A stretch of 64,000 nt of DNA from Lysobacter solisilvae (GCF_016613535.2 NZ_CP071518.1:496001-560000); one strand, 5' to 3'. Shown: positions 1-9,085, numbered from the stretch's first letter. Notes: generated from the letters alone by a model not told the origin. Translations and numbers: made by a program.

Positions 1-528
1 GTCCGCATACAGGCAGTCCTCCGCCGACACGCCCGGCTCCATGTGCGCCAGGAAGCCTTCGCTGCGCGCCTGCCCGACCGCATGGTGCGGCACCTGGGCG
101 AACACGCCGGGATGGCCGTAGAACGCGCCGCACACGCGCCGGCCGGCACGGACTTCGACCATCATCGCCTCGACCATCTCCCGATAGGTGTCGTGACGCG
201 ATTTACCTTCGGCGTAGAAGGGCTGCAGGCTGCGCACGTCGCCGTGCATGTCCTGCAGCCACAGCTCGACCAGCGCGTCCGACACGGCCGCGAAGACCAC
301 ATCCGCCTGCTCGATGTAGTTGCGTGCACGCGGGCCGATGTGCGCCCCCAGCATCATGCCCAGGCCCACGCAGGCCAGGCTGCCTTCGGTCTTCGCGCCG
401 GCATCGGGTGCGCGGTGGACCGGCGTGCCGTGCGTGGGCACGCTGTCCTTGTGCATGCTGTCCTTGTGCATGCTGTCCTTCTGCATGCTGTCCGTGTGCG
501 TGCCGTCCTGCAGGGTGCCGGTCATCAT
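1..528 (-). CDS. Borosin-type SAM-dependent alpha-N-methyltransferase (partial, 3' end beyond window)
   Basis: Read on the minus strand from ATG 526-528, the frame stays open for 176 codons to base 1. An AGGA about 11 bases upstream could be the ribosome site; a second ATG follows directly. After a Met/Lys/Asp/Ser-rich leader (residues 1-48) comes a tetrapyrrole-methylase fold: a Gly-rich SAM loop (VGLGMMLGAHI, 54-64), a Tyr105...Arg111-HDT-Tyr115 segment, FYGHPGVF (136-143) and PGVSAEDCLYAD (165-176). These match the signature of fungal OphMA and bacterial split borosin enzymes, including the Tyr/Arg/Tyr catalytic cluster. That family methylates backbone amides of a precursor peptide in cis or trans. 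Family membership is recognised from motifs; the role here is inferred. It lies 61 bases downstream of a GNAT gene and is probably the last visible gene of a minus-strand operon. A core peptide or separate precursor would lie outside the window. Confidence 0.8.
   Translation of the reverse strand, partial: MMTGTLQDGTHTDSMQKDSMHKDSMHKDSVPTHGTPVHRAPDAGAKTEGSLACVGLGMMLGAHIGPRARNYIEQADVVFAAVSDALVELWLQDMHGDVRSLQPFYAEGKSRHDTYREMVEAMMVEVRAGRRVCGAFYGHPGVFAQVPHHAVGQARSEGFLAHMEPGVSAEDCLYAD
437..510. repeat. 15-nt tandem repeat inside the borosin methyltransferase leader
   Basis: A 15-base unit (tgcatgctgtccttg on the plus strand) is repeated about four to five times with few changes. It encodes the pentapeptide DSMHK (variant DSMQK) in residues 13-29 of the methyltransferase. 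The period is a multiple of three, so copy-number change keeps the frame. The segment precedes the folded domain and is presumably disordered. Confidence 0.85.
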
Positions 529-589
529 GGTCGTCGTTGTCCTGTGCGCTTGCCGCCGCGTGCGGCGGCGTTCCGGAACGGTGGCCTGC

Positions 590-1171
590 TCATGCGCCCG
601 GTGGGTTCCGGCCGCGATGATGTCCAGGCGAATGCTTTTCGGCCGCGAGTTCTTCAGCCATGTATCCACGCCAGGCCGCTGCCGTCAGCTCCCAGCGAAG
701 GTCGAAGCGCGCGTCGAAGCGATCGGTCGGCTCCACGGGAACGGGCCGGAACCCCAGCCGCCGCAGGACGGCGATCGAACCGGCATTGGTCGCGGCGTGC
801 CGTCCAACCAGCATCGGCAGGCCCAGCACCTCGAATGCGTGCGTCGCCAGCTGGCGGAGCGCCTCCACCGTGTAGCCGCGACGCTGCCAGGCCGGCAGCA
901 CCATCGAGCCGACGTCGGCGCCCTTGCGCGGCTGCGCGTTCGTCACCAGCGCGGCCAGGCCGATGTCGACGTCCTGCGCGGCTTCGTGCATCACCCACAG
1001 GCGCCAGCGCGGCGCGCGGCCCTGCACGATCCGGGTGAAGCAGTCGCGGGCAGCGGCCGGAGGCAGGGGATCGGCGACCTGCGCCATGAGGACCGGGTCG
1101 CAGTAGATGCGTTCGTACAGCGCCTCATCGCCCGCCGCCAGCGGGCGCAACCGCAGCCGCGCCGTCCGCAT
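590..1171 (-). CDS. GNAT family N-acetyltransferase (RimJ/RimL-like)
   Basis: From ATG 1171 the protein opens with MRTARLRLRPLAAGDEALYER, the usual start of RimJ/RimL-like GNAT enzymes that move an acetyl group from acetyl-CoA to an amine. A QRRGYTVEALRQL segment fits the acetyl-CoA-binding motif (R/Q-x-x-G-x-A/G) and is followed by typical NAGSIAVLRRLGFRPV. A GTG at 1249 overlaps the stop of the upstream pepsin-like gene (GTGA) and could be a translationally coupled start adding 26 low-complexity residues; homology favours 1171. Position between a pepsin-like peptidase and a borosin-type methyltransferase suggests it may act on the same peptide product, but the substrate cannot be read from sequence. 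Confidence 0.85.
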   Translation of the reverse strand: MRTARLRLRPLAAGDEALYERIYCDPVLMAQVADPLPPAAARDCFTRIVQGRAPRWRLWVMHEAAQDVDIGLAALVTNAQPRKGADVGSMVLPAWQRRGYTVEALRQLATHAFEVLGLPMLVGRHAATNAGSIAVLRRLGFRPVPVEPTDRFDARFDLRWELTAAAWRGYMAEELAAEKHSPGHHRGRNPPGA

Positions 1172-1245
1172 CTCCGGCAGTGCGGGATCCTCCGCGTTCC
1201 GGCTTGCGCCCGGCGGCGACAGCGCGACGCCCTCGGGCCGCGCCC

Positions 1246-2490
1246 TCACGCCTCCTGCGCCCGTGCAACGCGCAGCACGCCGGTGCCGCGGCGATCGAAG
1301 ATGCAGTAGCAGCCACTGAGCAGCGGCAGGCCCAGGATGCTCTGCCGCGGCCAGCCCGGCAGCTGTTCCAGCAGCAGGAAGAAGCTCTGGCCGGCGTGCA
1401 GGGCATTGGCCTGCCAGTAGTCGCCCGGTGTGCAGCTCAGCCGGACTTCCTGGCCGTCCTCGCCTTCCAGGTGGAAATGCAGATCCGGCCAGTCGCGGTG
1501 GTCGACCAGCCGGTTGGGCAGGCCGGACTCGGTGCGGAAGGCTTCCTCGAACCGCTGGATCACGCCGGGAAAGTTCGCGTCATGCCGTCCGAAGGCGTCC
1601 AGCACCGCCGCGTACACCGAGGCCTCCAGCACCAGGAAGCTGCTGCCCGTGTCGAAGATGGCATTGCTCGCGGCGCGGTCGAGCTCGTCGGCGGCCAGGG
1701 CGGGCACCGGGATGCGCGGCTGGTCGCCGACCTGCACCGAGATCAGGTTGGCGTTGTAGTACAGCTCATGGACCAGGCGCACGTTGCGGAAGGGGCCCTC
1801 GTACAGGTCCTGGTGTTCCTCGCCGCCGCCCAGGATCAGCACGCCCTGGTTGAGCGGATCGCCGGCCAGCGTGTGCAGCGCGGCCTCGTCGTCGAGCACG
1901 TGCACGAGCGAGCGGCGGATCAGCATGGCGAACTTGTCGGTGACCACGTGCGCTTCCCCGGCCGCGGTGAACAGCGGGGTCACACTCACCGGCGGCTGCC
2001 CGCGCACGAGCTGGCCCAGGGCGTGCAGGTCCCCGTCCGCCTGCCCGAAGGGCCAGGGCCAGGTCAGCGAGGGCTCGACGGCGCGCTGCGCCAGCACCGC
2101 GGACATGTCGTGCGCATGGTTGAGGCCGCCGAACGCCAGCCCGAACAGGCCGTCGTAGTCGCGGAAGTTCTGCTGCTGCGCCTGCACGAACGCGAAGCAC
2201 GCGCTCGCCAGGCGACGCGCGTGGATGCCCTCGCCCAGGCCCAGCTCGGTGGCCATCACCGGCCCCGCCCAGCCGCCCTGCCCGTAGTTGATCTGCTGCG
2301 CCCACGTCGTGGGTTGCAGGCTCGCGTCGCGGGCGGGGTCGTAGGCGCGCGGCAGCACGACCACGGTGCTGCTGCCGGTGTCGAGCAGCAGGTTGGCCTT
2401 GTCGCGCTGGCTGCCGAATTCCAGGGTGACCGTGTAGGCGCCCTTGGCGAAGGCCAGGGACGTGTTGAGCCGCAGCGAGGTGGGTGCCAT
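1246..2490 (-). CDS. Pepsin-like (family A1) aspartic peptidase, intracellular bacterial type
   Basis: The 414-residue protein has two Asp-Thr-Gly-Ser sites: LLLDTGSSTVVV (Asp37) and IFDTGSSFLVL (Asp280). This is the two-lobed arrangement of pepsins. DYDGLFGLAF (111-120) and GVLILGGGEEHQDLYEG (216-232) match the pepsin FDGILGLAY and LGGID...Y.G signatures. There is no signal peptide and no propeptide, as described for the rare bacterial pepsins such as shewasin; the enzyme would therefore be cytoplasmic and would not need zymogen removal. It starts 38 bases after the WYL regulator ends, and its stop overlaps a possible GTG of the GNAT gene. Its operon with a borosin-like methyltransferase suggests leader or follower removal from a modified peptide; that role is inference. 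Confidence 0.85.
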   Translation of the reverse strand: MAPTSLRLNTSLAFAKGAYTVTLEFGSQRDKANLLLDTGSSTVVVLPRAYDPARDASLQPTTWAQQINYGQGGWAGPVMATELGLGEGIHARRLASACFAFVQAQQQNFRDYDGLFGLAFGGLNHAHDMSAVLAQRAVEPSLTWPWPFGQADGDLHALGQLVRGQPPVSVTPLFTAAGEAHVVTDKFAMLIRRSLVHVLDDEAALHTLAGDPLNQGVLILGGGEEHQDLYEGPFRNVRLVHELYYNANLISVQVGDQPRIPVPALAADELDRAASNAIFDTGSSFLVLEASVYAAVLDAFGRHDANFPGVIQRFEEAFRTESGLPNRLVDHRDWPDLHFHLEGEDGQEVRLSCTPGDYWQANALHAGQSFFLLLEQLPGWPRQSILGLPLLSGCYCIFDRRGTGVLRVARAQEA

Positions 2491-2528
2491 GGTGGAGGCG
2501 CGCGGTCTGGACGTGGGCGCCGCGGACG

Positions 2529-3496
2529 TCAGCGGTCGTAGTTGGCCAGTGCCAGCGACAGCAGCGCGCGGGCCTGTTCGCGCAGCGACGCAGGCTCGAG
2601 GATTTCCGCGTCGCTGCCGTAGTGCATGACGTCCATCAGCAGCTCGCGGCCCGAACTGTAGGGCACCTTCAGCTCATAGCGGCCGTCGGCGAGGTGGCGC
2701 CCCCTGCTGCTGCGAATGCCAGTGCTCGTCGGCCACCCAGCGCGCGGCCTTCGGGCTGAACACGATCGTGGCCCAGCCCTTGGGCGTGCCGGAGAAGATG
2801 CCGTAGCTGGAGGCCAGCTGGCGGTCGAGCTCTTCCTCGGGCACGTCGCGGGCGACGTCCTCGAGCACCTTGGCCGCGCTGATGCGGTCCACCGAGAAGC
2901 TGCGCAGTCCGTCGCGGTCGGCGTCCCAGGCATCCAGGTACCAGTTGTCCCGGTAGTGGGTGAGCCGCTGCGGCGACACCGTGCGGCGCGTGCGCTCGTC
3001 GGTGGAGCGGGCGCGGTATTCGAAGGCGAGCTGGCGCCGGTCCAGCACCGCGGTGGCGACCATGCGGAACGCGGTTTCGTCCAGGCGGCGCGTGCGATGC
3101 GGGACCACCCGCACGCGTTCGACCGGCAGGCGCCGCCCGCCGGCGTGTTCGTCGAGCAGCTTCTCGATGCGCTGCTGCAGCGGCGCCAGCGCCGACGACA
3201 GCACGCCGCCCCCCGCTGCGCATCAGCAACTGCTGCGCGGCCAGCAGCGCGTGCAGCTCTTCCGAGCTCAGCCACAGCCCGGGCAGTTCGAAGCGGGTGT
3301 CGTCGGCGTCGTAGCGGAAGCCGGCCTCGCCGTTGCCCACCACCGGTGCCATCAGGTAGTCGCGCAGGTAGGCCAGGTCGCGGTAGACGGTGGCGCGCGA
3401 ACACTCCAGGTCTTCCTGCAGGCGCTGCACGGTCACCGGATAGCGCGCGGCGCTCAGGGTGCGGTGCAGGGCGTGGATGCGTTCGATGCGTTCCAT
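2529..3496 (-). pseudogene. WYL-domain transcriptional regulator, two frameshifts as sequenced
   Basis: Three adjacent minus-strand frames join into one protein. The N-terminal part (from ATG 3496, MERIERIHALHRTL) has the DeoR-like helix-turn-helix (LQEDLECSRATVYRDLAYLRDYL). The middle (to about 2705) carries the WYL core, with RLTHYRDNWYLDAWD and LRSFSVDRI. The last frame gives the WYL C-terminal extension (LADGRYELKVPYSS) ending at 2529. The breaks fall in C runs at about 3206-3213 and 2701-2705. Removing one C from each restores LMRSGGGVLSSAL and HSQQQGRHLADG. Both are one-base insertions, so sequencing error is more likely than decay. WYL regulators bind ligands or nucleotides and often govern the neighbouring operon. 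This one sits directly upstream of the pepsin-GNAT-methyltransferase genes on the same strand. Confidence 0.85.
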
Positions 3497-3611
3497 GGCG
3501 GGGATTATGGGGGCGGGGCCCGGCCGATGGAGTATGGCGAATGCGGGATGGCCGGACCATCCCGGCTTTGCGCGTTACTCTGGGGCAGTGTCCCTGCCCC
3601 GGAAGGCTGCC

Positions 3612-4307
3612 ATGTCCCGAACTCCGCGTCCTGGTCTGTTCCTGGTGTCGGCCTTGCCGATGCTCGTTGCCGTCGCACTGGTGGGCTGCAAGGGCAAGCC
3701 GGCCGATTCCGGCCCGACCAGCTCCGGCCCCGACGCCGCCAGCGCCGCACCGGCATCGGCCGCTTCCACGCCGCCGGCGCCGACCCGCAGCGTGCGCCAG
3801 TCGCCCCGCGACGCGGTGGACGAGGTCATGGCGCGCTTCCTGGCCGCGACCAGTTACCACGTTGCCATGGACACGCGCGCCGGCGAGCGCGCGATGACAC
3901 TCGAGATGGACTTCGTAGCGCCCGACCGCTATCGCATGAGCCTGCCTTCGGGCACCCAGTACGTGATCGGCGACACCATGTACATGTCGGCGCAGGGCCG
4001 CACCATGAAGGTGCCGATGTCGCCGGGCCAGACCAGCCAGTTCCGCGATTCGGCCCGCTTCGCCGAACACCGCGCCACGATGACCGTCGACGCCCAGGGC
4101 AGCGAACCCATCGACGGCAAGGCCGCGCAGAAGTTCGTGATCCGCAACACGCAGCCCGAGCCCAGCGAATCGACCATGTGGGTGGGTGACGACGGGTATC
4201 CGGTGCAGGTGTCGGTGACCGGCCAGGCCGGCGGCCAGACCACCCAGACGATGATCCGCTACTCGCGCTTCAACGATCCCACGATCAAGATCGACCCGCC
4301 GCAATAG
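3612..4307 (+). CDS. LolA/LppX-like lipoprotein
   Basis: The 231-residue protein begins with a lipoprotein signal peptide (MSRTPRPGLFLVSALPMLVA then VALVGC-KGK), with the lipidated Cys at residue 30. A Ser/Pro/Ala linker follows, then a domain with repeated Met-rich beta strands (APDRYRMSLPSGTQYVIGDTMYMSAQ; DGYPVQVSV) typical of the LolA/LppX/outer-membrane-lipoprotein-sorting fold that holds a hydrophobic ligand. It is divergent from the WYL regulator, with 115 bases between starts. ATG 3612 is chosen because the signal peptide begins there; the frame is open further upstream. Ligand unknown. Confidence 0.75.
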   Translation: MSRTPRPGLFLVSALPMLVAVALVGCKGKPADSGPTSSGPDAASAAPASAASTPPAPTRSVRQSPRDAVDEVMARFLAATSYHVAMDTRAGERAMTLEMDFVAPDRYRMSLPSGTQYVIGDTMYMSAQGRTMKVPMSPGQTSQFRDSARFAEHRATMTVDAQGSEPIDGKAAQKFVIRNTQPEPSESTMWVGDDGYPVQVSVTGQAGGQTTQTMIRYSRFNDPTIKIDPPQ

Positions 4308-4548
4308 CCGGGGGCGCCGCTGCGCCGGTCAGCCGCCGCGCGGCGGGACCGCCGCCCGCAGGACAGCATGCCCGCGGCTGACGGGACCGGGGGCGAGCCG
4401 CGATCGGCGGCCGCCACCTCTTCGAACTGGACAGGAGCCGCCAGCAAGGCGGCCCGCTCGACGCGCAAACCCGTGCCGCGCGCCATCATTCCACGCATGC
4501 CCACGGGTGCCGCTCGCCGCGCTGCGCCGCAGCCGGCACAATGCACGG

Positions 4549-7535
4549 ATGCGCCAGCCCGACGAGCCCGTCATCGACACCTCTCCCTCGCCGGGCGACG
4601 AGGTCAAGACCACGACCTGCTACATGTGCGCCTGCCGATGCGGCATCAAGGTCTGGCTGGCCGACGGACGCATCCGCTACATCCAGGGCAACCCCGAGCA
4701 CCCGGTCAACAAGGGCGTGCTCTGCGCGAAGGGGTCGGCCGGCATCATGCAGCACTACTCGCCCGCGCGGCTGGACAAGCCGCTGCTGCGCGTGGGTGAA
4801 CGCGGCCGCGGCGAGTTCCGCGAGATCGAGTGGGAGGAGGCGCTGACGCTGGCGACCTCGTGGCTGGCGCCGATCCGCGAACGCAACCCGGACGAACTGG
4901 CCTTCTTCACCGGCCGCGACCAGTCGCAGGCCCTCACCGGCTGGTGGGCGCAGCAGTTCGGCACGATCAACTACGCCGCGCATGGCGGCTTCTGCTCGGT
5001 CAACATGGCCGCCGGCGGCCTGTACACGCTGGGCGGTTCGTTCTGGGAATTCGGCGAGCCCGACTGGGAGCACGCGAAGTACCTGATGCTGTGGGGCGTG
5101 GCCGAAGACCACGACTCCAACCCGATCAAGCTCGGGCTGGGCAAGCTCAAGGGCCATGGCGCCAAGATCGTCGCCGTCAACCCGGTGCGCAGCGGCTACG
5201 GCGCGATCGCCGATGAATGGATCGGCATCCGTCCCGGCACCGACGGCCTGTTCGCCTTCGCGCTGATCCACGAACTGCTCAAGGCCGACCGCGTCGACCT
5301 GGACTACCTGGTGCGCTACACCAATGCGCACTGGCTGGTGGTCCAGAACCCGCACGGCCATGACGACGGCCTGTTCGCGCGCGACGAGGCCGGCCGGCCG
5401 CTGTGCTGGGACCGCACCACCGCCGCCCCGGCGCACGCCGAGGCCATCGACGTCTCGCCGGCGGTCGTCGGCGAGGTCACCCTGCCCGACGGGCGCCGCG
5501 CGGTGCCGGTGTTCCACCTGGTCGTCGAGCGCTACCTGGATCCGCAATACGCGCCCGAAGCGGTGAGCGAGCGCTGCGGCATTCCGGCCGCCACCATCAC
5601 GCGGATCGCGCGCGAGCTCGCGCAGGCCGCTTTCGACGAGGCGATCGAACTGCCGATCGCCTGGACCGACGCGCACGGCCGCCGCCACGAGACCATGCGC
5701 GGCCGCCCCGTCGCCATGCACGCCATGCGCGGCATCAGCGCGCACAGCAACGGCTTCCACACCTGCCGCGCGCTGCACCTGCTGCAGCTGCTGCTGGGGG
5801 CGGTGGACACGCCCGGTTCGTTCCGCTACCAGCCGCCCTTCCCCAAGCCGATCGCACCGCCCAACCGGCCGGGCAAGGCGCGCCAGCCCAATGGCGTGCT
5901 CGACGCGGCGCCGCTGGGCTTCGTGCACACGCCGGAAGACCTGGTGGTGGACGCGGCCGGCAACCCGCGCCGCATCGACCACGCGTACTCGTGGGCCTAC
6001 CCGCTCTCGGCGCACGGGATGATGCACAGCGTGATCCGCAACGCGTGGGCGGGCGATCCCTACCGCATCGACACGCTGATGATGTTCATGGCGAACATGG
6101 GCTGGAACTCGTCGATGAACACCCGCGAGACGATCGCGATGCTCACCGACAAGGACGAAGCCGGCGACTACCGCATCCCGCGGATCATCTACGCCGACGC
6201 CTATGCCAGCGAGACGGTCGCCTACGCCGACCTGGTGCTGCCCGACACGACCTACCTGGAGCGCTTCGACGCGATCTCGCTGCTGGACCGGCCGATCTCC
6301 GACGCCGACGCGGCGATCGACGCGATCCGCCACCCCGTGCTCGATCCGGCCACGCAGCCACGCCGCGAAGGCGGCGGTCCGCGCGACGTGCGCGGCTTCC
6401 AGAGCGTGCTGATTGAACTGGGCGCGCGGCTGGGCCTGCCCGGCCTGGTCAACGAGGACGGCTCGGCGCGCTACCGCGACTACGCCGACTACATCGTCCG
6501 CCACGAACGCGCCCCCGGCGTGGGCCTGCTGGCCGGCTGGCGCGGCGAGGACGGCACGCTGGAGGCCAAGGGCGCGCCCAACCCGGAACAGCTGCAGCGC
6601 TACATCGAGGCCGGTGGTTTCTGGCGCAGCGAGATTCCCGAAGACGCCCGCTATTACAAGATGGCCAACCGCGGCTACCTGGAATGGGCGCAGAAGATGG
6701 GCTTCGTGGCCGGCACCGCGCCGATCACGCTGCAGCTGTATTCCGAGACCCTGCAGAAGTTCCGCCTGGCGGCGCTGGGCTTTGGCGAGCACCAGCCGCC
6801 GGCGCAGCACCGCGAGCGCGTGGCGACGTACTTCGATCCGCTGCCGATCTGGTACGAACCTTTTGAATCGAGCCAGACCGCCGACTATCCACCCGATCGC
6901 CGCCCTGCCGTGTCCGACGAATCCCGCACGGCCATCACTCCCCCTCGCCCGCTTGCGGGAGAGGGACGGGGAGAGGGCCACGCGCAACCCAGCCACCCCT
7001 TCCCCCTCAGCGCGGTGACCCAGCGGCCGATGTTCATGTACCACGCGTGGGGTTCGCAGAACGCGTGGCTGCGGCAGATCGCCACGCGCAACTACCTGTA
7101 CCTGCACCCGGATACCGGCGCGCGCCACGGCATCGCCGACGAGGACTGGATCACGGTGGAATCCCACCACGGCACGATCACCGTGCAGGCGAAGTTCGCC
7201 GGCAACGTGCAGCCCGACACGGTCTGGACGTGGAACGCGATCGGCAAGCGCAAGGGCGCCTGGCGCCTGGGCCAAGACGCGCCGGAAGGCCGCGAGGGCT
7301 TCCTGCTCAACCATCTGATTTCCGAGATCACCCCGCGCGGCGACTACTTCAACGCCGACCCGGTCACCGGCCAGGCGGCGTGGTTCGACCTGCGCGTGCG
7401 CATCGCGCCGGCCGCGCCGGTCACCGAGAGCCTGCCGCAGTTCGCGCCGCTGGCGATGGGCCGGGCGGACGATGCACCCCTGCGCTACGGCGCCGACATG
7501 CGCGCGCCGCGCGCGAGAGGAAGACCAAGGCATGA
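4549..7535 (+). CDS. soeA: Molybdopterin oxidoreductase catalytic subunit, probable sulfite dehydrogenase SoeA
   Basis: The enzyme belongs to the DMSO-reductase superfamily. An N-terminal [4Fe-4S] site (CYMCACRCG, Cys24/27/31, then GVLCAKGSA) is followed by the molybdopterin domains; FCSVNMAAGG (Cys149) is a plausible Mo ligand. There is no Tat signal, so it would be cytoplasmic. The downstream PsrB-like ferredoxin and a DmsC-type anchor give the SoeABC layout, in which sulfite is oxidised in the cytoplasm with electrons passed to quinone. A PhsA/PsrA-like role cannot be excluded. The frame as sequenced shows no stop until 8055. The stop that fits is TGA 7533-7535, overlapping the next ATG (ATGA), reached by a small indel in the GC-rich stretch around 7490-7520. 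A REP-like palindrome lies in frame at residues about 798-806. Confidence 0.7.
6942..6965. repeat. REP-like palindrome inside the molybdoenzyme gene
   Basis: An 11-base arm (ccctcgcccgc), a tt loop and the arm gcgggagaggg form a hairpin with one mismatch. It is followed by acggggagaggg. This is the widespread proteobacterial cccgc-tt-gcggg palindrome normally found between genes. Here it is read in frame (RPLAGEGRGEG), flanked by low-complexity residues, in a probable surface loop. Confidence 0.8.
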
Positions 7536-7744
7536 AACCGCGCATCCTGGCCGGCTATGCATGCGTCGCCGCGGGCTTCGCGCTGATCATCGCGCTGGGC
7601 ATCGGCGCGATCGATCCGATCGGCGTGCAGGTCACGACGGCGTCGGGCACGGGGCTGCTGGCCGCGCTGGCGCCCACCGTGCTGATCGCACTGGCGCTGT
7701 TCCTGGCCGGCCTGTGGCTGCTCAAGGGCAGGCGCGCGCCATGA
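7532..7744 (+). CDS. Small two-helix membrane protein in the molybdoenzyme operon
   Basis: A 70-residue protein starting MKPRILAGYACVAAG with two hydrophobic segments (about 5-24 and 42-62) and a basic tail (LLKGRRAP). A GAGAGGA ribosome site lies about 10 bases upstream. Its ATG overlaps the expected soeA stop and its TGA overlaps the ATG of the ferredoxin subunit (ATGA at 7741), so all three are translationally coupled. I do not recognise the family. It may be an accessory membrane subunit. Confidence 0.65.
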   Translation: MKPRILAGYACVAAGFALIIALGIGAIDPIGVQVTTASGTGLLAALAPTVLIALALFLAGLWLLKGRRAP

Positions 7745-8600
7745 CCGCCCTGCCCGCGCCATCGAAGAAGAAGCTGGGCCTGGTCATCGACCTGTGGACA
7801 CCTGCGTCGGCTGCCATGCCTGCGCGGTCGGCTGCAAGGAATGGAACGCCGGCGGACATGCCGCCCCGCTCACCGACGAGAAGCCGTACGGCAAGGATCC
7901 CAGCGGCGTGTGGTTCAACCGCGTGCACAGCTACGAGATCGCGGCGACCGATTTCACCACGCCGCTGCACGACCCGGGCGCGCACGACGCGCTGGGTGTG
8001 GGTGCCAAAGCCGCGAAGACCGCCTGCAGCGATGCCGCGCCGCTGGCGCAGATGATGGCGCAGCCGGCGATGACCCTGCACTTCCCGCGCTCGTGCCTGC
8101 ACTGCGAGACGCCGGCCTGCGTGACCGTGTGCCCCACCGGCGCCAGCTTCAAGCGCGCCGAGGACGGCATCGTGCTGGTCGACGAGGCCAAGTGCATCGG
8201 CTGCAAGCTGTGTTCGTGGGCGTGCCCGTACGGCGCGCGCGAGTATTCGGAAGTCGAAGGCGTGATGAAGAAATGCACGCTGTGCATTGACCGCATCTAC
8301 AACGAACATTTGCCCGAGGCCGAACGCGAGCCGGCCTGCGTGCAGGTCTGCCCCACGCGGGCGCGCCATTTCGGCGACCTGGGCGACCCGGAGTCGAAAG
8401 TGTCGAAACTGGTCGCCGAACGCGGCGGCGTCGCGCTGATGCCGGAACTGGGCTACGCGCCGGTCAACCGCTATCTGCCACCGCGTCCGCGCCGCGCCGG
8501 CCCGCCGCCGGGCAGCGAACCGGCGCCGCCCGCCGAAGCGCTCGATACCGCGGCGCTGCCGCCGGTGCTGCGCTGGCTCGACCGCGTGCTGTCGCGCTGA
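7741..8600 (+). CDS. soeB: 4Fe-4S ferredoxin subunit, SoeB/PsrB-like (frameshifted near N-terminus)
   Basis: This is an electron-transfer subunit with four cysteine clusters: DTCVGCHACAVGCKEWN, SCLHCETPACVTVCPTGA, AKCIGCKLCSWACPYGA and KKCTLCIDRI...ACVQVCP. The natural start is ATG 7741 (MTALPAPSKKKLGLVIDL), which runs out of frame at ctgtggac near 7793. Removing a duplicated tg gives LGLVIDLDTCVGCHAC, as in homologues. As sequenced, translation could only restart at GTG 7794. It would carry electrons from the Mo subunit to the DmsC-like anchor. The C-terminal tail (from about 8480) is Pro/Arg-rich. Confidence 0.8.
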
Positions 8601-8694
8601 GCCCGCCCGTGCAAGTCCGATCGCGCGGGTTCCGTCTCGCTGGTTGCCTCCCACTGATTCGCGTCATGCACCCGTTCGCCAGGACCCCACACCC

Positions 8695-9057
8695 ATGATC
8701 ACCCGCGACCAGCTGGACACCATGTTCGAGAGCATGGCGACGAACACCGACTGGGACCTCTCCGCGCCGCTGCTGTGGGGCTACTTCTTCACCGACGCCT
8801 CGCCCGAGAAACTCGCGCAGGCCGCGCCGCTGCTGGAGGCGCAGGGCTACACCGTGGTGGACATCTTCCAGACCGAGACGGACGAACCGCAGGAGCAGGA
8901 CCTGCGGGACCTGTGGTGGCTGCACGTCGAGAAGGTCGAGGTGCACACCGCGAAATCACTGGATGCGCGCAACCAGGCCCTGTACGCCTTCGCCGCCGAA
9001 CACGGCCTGGGCGCCTACGACGGCATGGACGTCAGTCCGCCGGCGATGCCGCACTGA
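8695..9057 (+). CDS. RraB-like ribonuclease E inhibitor family protein
   Basis: The 120-residue acidic protein contains the RraB-family core (PLLWGYFFTD; GYTVVDIF; WWLHVEKVEVHT; SLDARNQALYAFA; YDGMDVSP). RraB proteins bind RNase E in enterobacteria and modulate mRNA decay; the function of this shorter form is unproven. It lies 94 bases after the ferredoxin subunit and 28 bases before the DmsC-like anchor on the same strand, an unexpected place inside a respiratory-enzyme operon. Confidence 0.8.
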   Translation: MITRDQLDTMFESMATNTDWDLSAPLLWGYFFTDASPEKLAQAAPLLEAQGYTVVDIFQTETDEPQEQDLRDLWWLHVEKVEVHTAKSLDARNQALYAFAAEHGLGAYDGMDVSPPAMPH

Positions 9058-9085
9058 TCCCCTTTCCAGAACGACCCGACGATCC

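Noticed and set aside
4486..7545. 1019-codon open frame on the minus strand opposite soeA
   Set aside because: It is an antisense shadow from GC-rich third positions. Its product is low-complexity Arg/Ala/Val/His with no motif, while the plus strand has a complete molybdoenzyme.
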